Positions 12,797-19,003 of a stretch of 19,003 nucleotides of DNA are shown here, piece after piece. The stretch covers positions 1 through 19,003 of the forward strand of contig JAITJK010000150.1 in the NCBI GenBank assembly GCA_031278935.1, in the 5' to 3' direction. The DNA comes from Spirochaetaceae bacterium. Lineage in GTDB: Bacteria > Spirochaetota > Spirochaetia > Treponematales > Breznakiellaceae. The translations under genes were made by a program, and so were the position numbers. Every line of letters begins with the position of its first letter. Position 1 is the first letter of the stretch. The notes under the pieces were generated by a model. The model made no database searches. It had not been told where the DNA came from and was given only the letters and a program-made list of their open reading frames with translations.

Positions 12797-15214
12797 CTAG
12801 ACTTCCACAGCAGGTGAGGGGAAAAGGAGGGTGAAGACGGCGGGAGCAGTTTCTACAAAATGAACCTGGAGGGCTGCCTTGAGTTCTTGGTCTAAGTCCG
12901 CCCAGTCTTCCTCGTTGTCCTGGGGGAGTACCACCTGCTCCATGCCGTTCCGTAGGGCCGCAAGCAGCTTTTCCTTGAGCCCGCCGATGGGCAGTACCCG
13001 GCCCGTCAGGGTAAGCTCTCCAGTCATGGCAAATCCCGGCTGTGGAGGCCTGTGGTAAAGGGCCGAAAAAAGGGAAACCGCTAGGGTAATCCCTGCGGAA
13101 GGCCCGTCCTTGGGGATGGCTCCTTCAGGAACGTGGACATGAAAATTACTTTTGCCCAGGTCCTCCTTAAAGGCATAGCGATCCTGAACGCTCCGTAAAT
13201 AGGATACCGCAATGCTGCCGCTTTCTTTCATCACTTCCCCGACGTTGCCCGTGATAAGTAGTTCTCCAGTCCCCTCAAAACAGCTGGTTTCCACCGGCAG
13301 AAGAACGCCCCCGGTTTCGGTCCAGGCAAGGCCGTAACAAACCCCAAGGTGGGTCTCTTTGAACAGCAGTTCCGGTTTGTATTTCCGTCGGCCCAGCAGG
13401 GTTTCAAGGGCGTCCCGATCTACGGTCCGTGCAAAGGACGGCAAGGGTTTCTCCTGCGTTCCATAGCCCTGTTCCAAAGCATCCCGGGCAATACGCCGGA
13501 TGCACCGGGCCAGTTCCCGTTCAAGACCCCGTACCCCGGATTCCATGGTCCAGTACCGGATGATGGCCCGTACCGCCTCGTCGGTGAAGGCGATCTGCGC
13601 GCGGTCAAGGCCATGTTCGGTCCGTACCTTGGGCAACAGAAAGCGCTGGGCCATGGGCAACTTCTCATGTTCCCCATACCCAGGGATTTCAATGATTTCC
13701 ATGCGATCCAGCAAGGGATAGGCCAGGGTATGCAGGGAATTGGCAGTGGTAATAAACAAGACCTGGGAAAGATCGTAGCTTAACTCGAGATAATGATCCG
13801 TAAAGGTACTGTTCTGTTCGGGATCCAGAACCTCAAGCAGCGCCGCCGCAGGGTCTCCCCGGAAGTCGCTTGCTAATTTATCTATCTCGTCCAGAAGCAG
13901 TACCGGATTCACCGTTCCGGCTCTGCGGAGGGCTTGCAGAATCTTACCAGGCAGGGCTCCCACATAGGTCTTCCGGTGCCCCCGGATTTCCGCCTCGTCC
14001 CGAAGGCCCCCCAAGGATATCCGCACAAAACGCCGTCCTAGCGCCTGGGCCACGGATTTACCGAGGCTGGTTTTCCCCGTTCCCGGAGGCCCCACGAAAC
14101 ACAGAATCGGAGCCTTGCCCCGAGGGGGAAGCTGCTCTTGGTCCAGGGCCATAAGATGGTGCACCGCGATAAATTCCAGGATTCGTTCTTTGGGCTTCTG
14201 TAAAGCCAGATGGTTCGCATCGAGTATGGCTTTCGCTTCCCTCAGGTCCCCGGCGTCTTGGCTCGCCTCGTTCCAGGGAAGCTCGGCAATCCATTCCAGA
14301 TAGCCGCGAAGGATCCCGGCTTCCGGGGAAAGGGGCTGGAGCTTGCGTAACCGGACAAGCTCCTTGCGGGCCTTGTGCAACACCTCTTCCCGGGGAGCTT
14401 TAAGCTCAATGGCCTTTTCGAGTTCCCTCAGGTCATCTTCCCCCTGGTCCCGGCCCAACTCCTTGTGGATTTCTTTAAGCTGTTCGTGAAGGACATATTC
14501 CCGTTGGTTTTTCTCCATGCGGATTTTTACCTGGGCGCTGATGGTACGCTGAATGCCAAAGATTTCATTTTCCTTTTCCAGGGTTTCAAGAATCGTTTCC
14601 AAGCGCCCCCGGGGGTCCTCCATACTGAGGAGGACTATTTTTCGTTCCACCTTGAGGATCAGGGCATTGCAGATAAGGTTGGCCAGTTGTTCAGGGGTTT
14701 CCGCCTTTTCTACTGCGGCAAAAGTCTCAGTCCCGACCTTTTTAGTGAATTCTCCGTACTGAACAAAGGATTTTTGCACGCTTCGCATGAGGGCTATGGT
14801 TTCACTGCTCAGGGGATCCGCTTCCCCCCCCGGAATGGGTTCCACGCGGACCAAAGCCAAGTCATGTTGTTTGCTGGAAGATGCGATGGTGGCCCGGTAT
14901 TCACCCCGTAGCACCACCCGGAAGGTATGGTCAGGCAGTCGTAAGTGCTGCACAATACACATCACGCTGCCTGAAGGGTAGGTTTCCCCTCCCTCCTGGA
15001 CTTTAAGACACGCCGCAAAAAGACGCATATCCCGGCGTAGGGCCTCGCTCACCGCGGCCATGCCCAATTTATAGGTGATAAACATCGGCGTCGTAGTGTG
15101 GGGAAACAACACCAGTTCCCGCAAGGGGAGTAAAGGAAAGTCTTCCCCTGCTCCGGAGGTCCGATCTTTGGATTTCTCTTTTACATTTCCTTTCAACACG
15201 GAAAGGAGATTCAT
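12797..15214 (-). CDS. lon: ATP-dependent protease Lon
   Basis: Cytoplasmic AAA+ serine protease that degrades misfolded and selected regulatory proteins. At 805 residues it is a usual LonA length. The N-terminal substrate-binding domain starts at FPLLPLRELVLFP (about residue 26). The AAA+ module has Walker A GPPGTGKT (375-382) and Walker B LLLDEIDK (D442, E443). The C-terminal protease domain has the catalytic serine in PKDGPSAG (about S706) and the lysine in GGLKEK (about K747), so both members of the dyad are intact. The ATG overlaps the clpX stop as ATGA and has no Shine-Dalgarno of its own, so its translation probably depends on ribosomes finishing clpX. It is the last gene of the tig-clpP-clpX-lon cluster. 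Confidence 0.98.
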   Translation of the reverse strand: MNLLSVLKGNVKEKSKDRTSGAGEDFPLLPLRELVLFPHTTTPMFITYKLGMAAVSEALRRDMRLFAACLKVQEGGETYPSGSVMCIVQHLRLPDHTFRVVLRGEYRATIASSSKQHDLALVRVEPIPGGEADPLSSETIALMRSVQKSFVQYGEFTKKVGTETFAAVEKAETPEQLANLICNALILKVERKIVLLSMEDPRGRLETILETLEKENEIFGIQRTISAQVKIRMEKNQREYVLHEQLKEIHKELGRDQGEDDLRELEKAIELKAPREEVLHKARKELVRLRKLQPLSPEAGILRGYLEWIAELPWNEASQDAGDLREAKAILDANHLALQKPKERILEFIAVHHLMALDQEQLPPRGKAPILCFVGPPGTGKTSLGKSVAQALGRRFVRISLGGLRDEAEIRGHRKTYVGALPGKILQALRRAGTVNPVLLLDEIDKLASDFRGDPAAALLEVLDPEQNSTFTDHYLELSYDLSQVLFITTANSLHTLAYPLLDRMEIIEIPGYGEHEKLPMAQRFLLPKVRTEHGLDRAQIAFTDEAVRAIIRYWTMESGVRGLERELARCIRRIARDALEQGYGTQEKPLPSFARTVDRDALETLLGRRKYKPELLFKETHLGVCYGLAWTETGGVLLPVETSCFEGTGELLITGNVGEVMKESGSIAVSYLRSVQDRYAFKEDLGKSNFHVHVPEGAIPKDGPSAGITLAVSLFSALYHRPPQPGFAMTGELTLTGRVLPIGGLKEKLLAALRNGMEQVVLPQDNEEDWADLDQELKAALQVHFVETAPAVFTLLFPSPAVEV

Positions 15215-16467
15215 GCGCTTTTTTGGTATGGATGGATTTCAGGGGGTTCAGATTTCTCCACCACCTCCTGGGTAATAATGACCCGTTTGCTTCCCTCCAT
15301 AGAGGGAATCTCAAACATAATATCGGTCATAAGTTTCTCCACAATGGCCCGAAGTCCCCGGGCGCCGGTCTTCTGCTTAATCGCCGTATCCGCGATGGCG
15401 TTTATGGCCCCTTCGGTAAACTCAAGTTTCACGTCGTCTATGGCCAAGGATGCCTGGTACTGCTTGACAATGGCGTTCCGGGGCTCGGTGATGATACGCT
15501 TAAGCTCCTCCCGTTTCAGTTCTTCCAAGCTCACCGTAATGGGAAGCCGTCCAATGAATTCAGGGATCATCCCGAAATGGATGAGATCGTCCGGGTGCAT
15601 AGCGTCGTACAGTTCTTTAAGATTCTTGCCGGTTTTATCTCGTACCTCCGCGCCAAAACCCAGAGGATGTTGCACCACCCGCCGTTCAATGAATTTGTCC
15701 AAACCTAAAAAAGCGCCTCCGCAGATGAAGAGAATGTCCGTAGTATCAATGCGGATCATTTCCTGGTTCGGGTGTTTGCGCCCTCCCTGGGGCGGTACAG
15801 AGGCAATGGTTCCCTCGATGATTTTGAGCAGCGCCTGTTGAACCCCTTCCCCGGATACGTCCCGGGTAATGGAAACGTTTTCTCCCTTACGGGCGATCTT
15901 ATCGATTTCGTCGATATATACGATACCCCGTTCCGCAGCGGAAATGTTTCCCCCGGCGTTCTGAATCAGCTTGAGCAGAATGTTTTCCACATCCTCCCCC
16001 ACATATCCCGCTTCGGTCAACGTAGTGGCATCCACAATAGCAAAAGGCACTTTAAGCTTCTTAGCCAGGGTTTTGGCCAGGAGGGTTTTACCTGTGCCTG
16101 TAGGCCCGATAAGCAGCACATTGGATTTCTCGATTTCCACCTCGTCCTGCCCCTTGGAAGGATGGGCGATCCGCTTGTAGTGGTTATATACCGCCACCGA
16201 AAGGGCTCGCTTCGCCAGATCCTGGCCGATGATAAAGAGGTCCAGGTAACTCTTAATCTCCCGGGGGGTGGGAATATCCCCGGTAAACTGGGTGGAAAGC
16301 TCATGATCCTCCTCGGAAAGGATCTTACGGCAGACCTCGACACATTCATCACAGATAAATACGTCATTCGGTCCGGCAATGAGCCGCCGCGCCATATCCG
16401 CACTTTTACCACAAAAAGAACAGGCCCGCTCAAATCCGCCAGAACCACCATTACGAATTCTTGCCAT
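15211..16467 (-). CDS. clpX: ATP-dependent Clp protease ATP-binding subunit ClpX
   Basis: Hexameric AAA+ unfoldase that recognises substrates and feeds them to ClpP. At 418 residues it is full length. The N-terminal zinc-binding domain has C16, C19, C39 and C42. Walker A is GPTGTGKT (121-128) and Walker B IVYIDEID (D186, E187). The ClpP-docking loop reads HPLGFGAEV, with LGF at 269-271 instead of the usual IGF, a conservative change. FIGRLPITVSL and the ENILLKLIQ stretch are also typical. The start overlaps the last 17 bp of clpP. GAGGG lies 6 nt before the ATG inside clpP, giving it an independent ribosome site. Its stop overlaps the lon start. Confidence 0.98.
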   Translation of the reverse strand: MARIRNGGSGGFERACSFCGKSADMARRLIAGPNDVFICDECVEVCRKILSEEDHELSTQFTGDIPTPREIKSYLDLFIIGQDLAKRALSVAVYNHYKRIAHPSKGQDEVEIEKSNVLLIGPTGTGKTLLAKTLAKKLKVPFAIVDATTLTEAGYVGEDVENILLKLIQNAGGNISAAERGIVYIDEIDKIARKGENVSITRDVSGEGVQQALLKIIEGTIASVPPQGGRKHPNQEMIRIDTTDILFICGGAFLGLDKFIERRVVQHPLGFGAEVRDKTGKNLKELYDAMHPDDLIHFGMIPEFIGRLPITVSLEELKREELKRIITEPRNAIVKQYQASLAIDDVKLEFTEGAINAIADTAIKQKTGARGLRAIVEKLMTDIMFEIPSMEGSKRVIITQEVVEKSEPPEIHPYQKSA

Positions 16468-17065
16468 GTTTTTCCCTCATTAAAATCGCATCCACCACGC
16501 CGTAGGCAACCGCATCCTCGGCGGACATATAAAAATCTCGTTCCATATCCAAGGCGATCTGCTGCCGGTCTTTCCCCGTGTGCCGGGCAAAATAATCCAC
16601 CAGGATTTTTTTTAAGCGTAGGATCTCCTTGGCTTGAATCCCAATGTCCCGGGCCTGCCCCTGGGCGCCGCCCCAGGGCTGATGCATCAGGACCCGGGAC
16701 GAGGGGAGCACATAACGCTTCCCCTTGGCCCCAGCAGTGAGAATCAAGGCCCCCATACTAGCGGCTTGGCCCAGACAAATGGTCTGCACCTCAGCCTTAA
16801 CGTACTGGATGGTGTCATAAATAGCCAACCCCGCCGTAACCGTACCCCCTGGGGTATTGATATAGAGGTTTATATCTTTCTCCGTATCTTGGCCGTCCAA
16901 AAAAAGCAACTGCGCCACCACCAGGTCCGCACTGAGATCGTTGATTTCCCCATCCAAGAATACGATCCGGTCTTTTAATAACCGGGAATAGATGTCATAG
17001 GGCCGCTCCCCCATACCGGTTTGTTCAACCACCATGGGGACTAGGGTGTTCATCTTTTCATTCAT
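16451..17065 (-). CDS. clpP: ATP-dependent Clp protease proteolytic subunit ClpP
   Basis: Serine peptidase that forms the barrel of the ClpXP protease. At 204 residues it has the intact triad: S103 in GQAASMGA, H128 in SSRVLMHQPWGG and D177 in ERDFYMSAEDA. The N-terminal part (VVEQTGMGERPYDIYSRLL) is normal and includes a likely short propeptide. The ATG overlaps the tig stop as ATGA. The only purine-rich sequence upstream is too far for a standard Shine-Dalgarno, so coupling to tig translation is likely. It overlaps clpX by 17 bp, so the two ClpXP subunits should be made together. Confidence 0.98.
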   Translation of the reverse strand: MNEKMNTLVPMVVEQTGMGERPYDIYSRLLKDRIVFLDGEINDLSADLVVAQLLFLDGQDTEKDINLYINTPGGTVTAGLAIYDTIQYVKAEVQTICLGQAASMGALILTAGAKGKRYVLPSSRVLMHQPWGGAQGQARDIGIQAKEILRLKKILVDYFARHTGKDRQQIALDMERDFYMSAEDAVAYGVVDAILMREKHGKNS

Positions 17066-18441
17066 AGCGCTGTGCTATCCTTCTGTTCCTTCAGCTCGAA
17101 ATAGGAGAGGGGATTCCCGATGGTAACGGTATTCTCTGCAAGCAGCAATTCGTGGACCTTCCGATCTTTAATATTGTCTATCACTATATCTTTCCGCGCC
17201 TCTTCCGCTTCATAATAGGTACGGACCTCTGCTTCCTGGGTCTGGGTCTCGGCGGCAATCCGCGCGTATTCCTTTTGGATTTCTTCTTCTGTGGCCTCAA
17301 TGTTCCGGTTTTTTATGATGGCTTCTACGATGAGCCGGCTCTGTAGGGCCTTGACTACGCTGGGCCGCCATTTTTCTGCCAAAAGGTTGGCGGGGCTATC
17401 TTTTTTCGTAAAATCCGACCCCGCTTCACCAGGAAGCTGTAAACCCCGGATTAAATCCCGGAAGCGGGCGTTCAGCTGAAAGCGCACCATAGATTCAGGA
17501 ATATCCACAGGACTGGTTTCCATGATCTTTTCCAAGAGCTTATTGATTTTATTCGTATAAACCCACTGATCCGCCTCTTCGCTCAAATGTTTCCGAATAC
17601 TCTCTTTTAGGTCTTCCAGGGTCTGGTATTTTTCATCCACATCCTGGGCGAAGTCGTCGTTTAGTTCAGGAAGTTCCCGTTCTTTCAAGGCCGTGAGGCT
17701 TACTCGAATCTTCTTGGTCTTTCCCGCAAGATCCTGATCATAAAAATCTTCAGGATACGCCTTCTCAATATCCCGCGTTTCTCCCCGCCGCATCCCCAAC
17801 ATATCATCATCCAGGCGATAGATATTGGCTGCGGAACCCAGGGTAAACACAAAATCCTGCCGCTCCGTGCCTGAAATGACCTCACCCGCATCGTCCAGTT
17901 CGCTGTACTGGATGGTAACCATGTCGCCTTTGGCCGCCTGGGCGTCGTCCCCCTTGTCGAACACCATGGCGTTCCGTTGTCTGAGGGTTTCCAGTTCCCG
18001 CCGTACGTCCTCATCGGTAACGCTTGCTTGAGGAATCTCCACGGTCAATCCCTGCCAGGGACCTAAGACAATCTGGGGCAGCACCTCATAGACCACGGAA
18101 AAAACCAAGTCCGCTTCCAAATCGAGTTTCGGCTCATCCTGGACCTCTGGGGTCGAATAAGGCAAGGGGCGGTCCGCATCGGGAAAGGCCGGATCTTCAA
18201 AGACCTGAGTAACCGCACGATCCAGGAGCCGGGTCAGGGTCTCGGCCTTGAGGGAATCCCCGAATTTTCGTTCCAGCACGGTTTGGGGCGCCTTCCCTTT
18301 ACGGAACCCAGGAATCTGGAGAGCCTTACGATACTCCGCTACGGTCTGATCATACTCAGCATTCAGATCCTCTTTGGCTACCGTGATGGTTAATCGTATG
18401 GCGGAATGTTCAAGCCGGGTTAATTCTTTAGATATGGTCAC
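17062..18441 (-). CDS. tig: Trigger factor, ribosome-associated chaperone and peptidyl-prolyl isomerase
   Basis: Binds nascent chains at the ribosomal exit tunnel and helps folding. At 459 residues it has all three domains. The N-terminal ribosome-binding domain carries the signature GFRKGKAP (45-52). The FKBP-type isomerase domain (about 160-250) starts at KGDMVTIQYSELDD. The C-terminal helical chaperone arm has many Glu/Lys helices. It starts with GTG at 18441, supported by AGAGGA 6 nt upstream, with a good promoter about 190 nt further up. The TGA stop overlaps clpP. The first position in the cluster is typical for tig-clpP-clpX operons of many bacteria; the addition of lon is also known elsewhere. 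Confidence 0.97.
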   Translation of the reverse strand: MTISKELTRLEHSAIRLTITVAKEDLNAEYDQTVAEYRKALQIPGFRKGKAPQTVLERKFGDSLKAETLTRLLDRAVTQVFEDPAFPDADRPLPYSTPEVQDEPKLDLEADLVFSVVYEVLPQIVLGPWQGLTVEIPQASVTDEDVRRELETLRQRNAMVFDKGDDAQAAKGDMVTIQYSELDDAGEVISGTERQDFVFTLGSAANIYRLDDDMLGMRRGETRDIEKAYPEDFYDQDLAGKTKKIRVSLTALKERELPELNDDFAQDVDEKYQTLEDLKESIRKHLSEEADQWVYTNKINKLLEKIMETSPVDIPESMVRFQLNARFRDLIRGLQLPGEAGSDFTKKDSPANLLAEKWRPSVVKALQSRLIVEAIIKNRNIEATEEEIQKEYARIAAETQTQEAEVRTYYEAEEARKDIVIDNIKDRKVHELLLAENTVTIGNPLSYFELKEQKDSTAL

Positions 18442-18447
18442 GCTGAT

Positions 18448-18453
18448 TCCTCT
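18448..18453 (-). promoter_or_regulatory. Ribosome binding site deciding the GTG start of tig
   Basis: AGAGGA on the minus strand with 6 nt (ATCAGC) before the GTG at 18439-18441. It supports GTG as the start. Confidence 0.75.
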
Positions 18454-18573
18454 TTAATTAACGAAGGTCTTGTCACCCGTGCAGCCAGTGGTTCAAGGAA
18501 AACACCCTTAAGCCGCCTTGTTCGCTATATGCACTATGAGTGAACTGCTTTGACAACACAAGGGCAGCCAGGA

Positions 18574-18585
18574 TACCTGCAGGTA
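18574..18585. promoter_or_regulatory. Perfect 12-bp palindrome in the tig leader
   Basis: TACCTGCAGGTA is a perfect palindrome without a spacer. It lies about 55 nt downstream of the predicted -10 box of the tig promoter and about 135 nt before the tig start. It may be an operator for a dimeric regulator of the protease operon. No CIRCE (HrcA) or CtsR-type element is visible in this gap. Confidence 0.35.
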
Positions 18586-18640
18586 ACGTTCATAGAGGAT
18601 ACGGTATGCTCGTACCACGCTGTACTTGTCATTACTATGG

Positions 18641-18669
18641 AAAATAGCAGTTTATTGGACATTCGTCAA
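18641..18669 (-). promoter_or_regulatory. Promoter of the tig-clpP-clpX-lon operon
   Basis: On the minus strand TTGACG (18664-18669, 5/6), a 17-nt spacer and TATTTT (18641-18646, 4/6) form the best sigma70-like pair in the 298-bp gap between serA and tig. It predicts a leader of about 190 nt. The rest of the gap shows no gene, tRNA or clear terminator. Confidence 0.55.
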
Positions 18670-18739
18670 TAGGGTCGCTTGTGCGCCTCGATGACAGACA
18701 CCTAGAGCGCCTACCCCCACCCTCGTTCCCAGGGCGGCC

Positions 18740-19003
18740 TTAGCCCCGGATACTCCGCACCCGGATGATCCCTTCAACGGCGAGAATCTGTTCCAGGGCG
18801 ACTAGGGGAATCTCTTGCTCCGTATCAATGATATTGTAGGCGTATTCGCCCTGATGATGGTTAATGAGGTCCATGATATTGATCCCTTCCCGGGCCAGAA
18901 TCGTGGTAATTTGACCGACCATATTGGGAATATTCCGGTTTGCCACCAGCAGCCGATGGGGAGAGCGCTGTTCCAAGGAACACCGGGGAAAATTAACCGA
19001 GTT
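18740..19003 (-). CDS. serA: D-3-phosphoglycerate dehydrogenase, C-terminal fragment (ACT domain), cut by window edge
   Basis: The frame is open from the right edge to the TAA at 18740-18742, giving 87 residues that begin NSVNFPRCSLEQ. The NSVNFP motif followed by an ACT domain (RLLVANRNIPNMVGQI, LAREGINIMDL, GIIRVRSI) is the C-terminus of the E. coli-type SerA, which oxidises 3-phosphoglycerate in the first step of serine synthesis. A TTG at 18976 could be read as the start of a small free-standing ACT protein, but the coding continues upstream and matches SerA, so I treat it as partial. Of the E. coli serine-contact residues, the equivalents of N346 and N364 are kept, while H344 aligns with Asn. 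The catalytic domain lies outside the window. It is 298 bp upstream of tig and is probably a separate transcript. Confidence 0.87.
   Translation of the reverse strand, partial: NSVNFPRCSLEQRSPHRLLVANRNIPNMVGQITTILAREGINIMDLINHHQGEYAYNIIDTEQEIPLVALEQILAVEGIIRVRSIRG

Noticed and set aside
15772..16740. 322-codon open frame on the plus strand, opposite clpX and clpP
   Set aside because: It is antisense to two unmistakable genes and has no recognisable domain or ribosome site.
18442..18739. CIRCE/HrcA or CtsR heat-shock site, tRNA or small gene before tig
   Set aside because: No TTAGCACTC-type repeat, tandem GTCAAA repeat, cloverleaf or plausible open frame was found in the gap.
18740..18976. 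Small free-standing ACT-domain protein of 78 residues
   Set aside because: The putative start is TTG, the frame stays open to the window edge, and the upstream residues NSVNFP belong to the C-terminal part of SerA.

Overview
The window is about 19 kb of GC-rich (by eye, mid-50s percent) bacterial chromosome with eleven protein-coding genes, two of them cut by the window ends. Nearly everything is housekeeping. Nothing here is a mobile element, CRISPR array, prophage, tRNA or rRNA. I think the source is a spirochaete of the Treponema/Breznakiella type: the genes at 1-1816 and 10310-12664 look like spirochaete lineage proteins, and the latter has a FlgD-Ig plus OmpA architecture. That assignment is inference from protein style and was not tested by search.

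Left part, minus strand. A long uncharacterised protein (1-1816, C-terminus outside the window) lies downstream of a DUF2804-type protein (1878-2927). Cobalamin-dependent methionine synthase metH (3164-6775) lies upstream of both. Further upstream are an NAD-dependent DNA ligase (6879-8810) and trmB (8807-9490), which overlap by ATGA. trmB is therefore the probable first gene of a trmB-ligA(-metH) unit.

Centre, plus strand. A divergent two-gene unit starts at about 9682: a small secreted von Willebrand A-like protein (9682-10284), then a 784-residue cell-envelope protein with an FlgD-Ig-like and an OmpA-like domain (10310-12664). This unit converges on lon with 132 bp between them, where a hairpin sits.

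Right part, minus strand. The protein quality-control cluster reads tig, clpP, clpX, lon (18441 to 12797). All three junctions overlap (4, 17 and 4 bp), so trigger factor, the ClpXP protease and Lon are probably made from one translationally coupled message. A good sigma70-type promoter lies 190-odd bases before tig, with a 12-bp perfect palindrome in the leader. Upstream, the window begins inside the C-terminal ACT domain of serA (18740-19003).

The most interesting points are: the fully overlapping tig-clpP-clpX-lon cluster; four genes whose starts have no Shine-Dalgarno but a -10-like hexamer 6-8 nt before the ATG (possible leaderless transcripts); a divergent LigA with altered OB-fold signatures; an OmpA domain with Asn where the peptidoglycan-binding Asp is expected; and several palindromes in promoter regions. 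I did not find a clearly new biological system.
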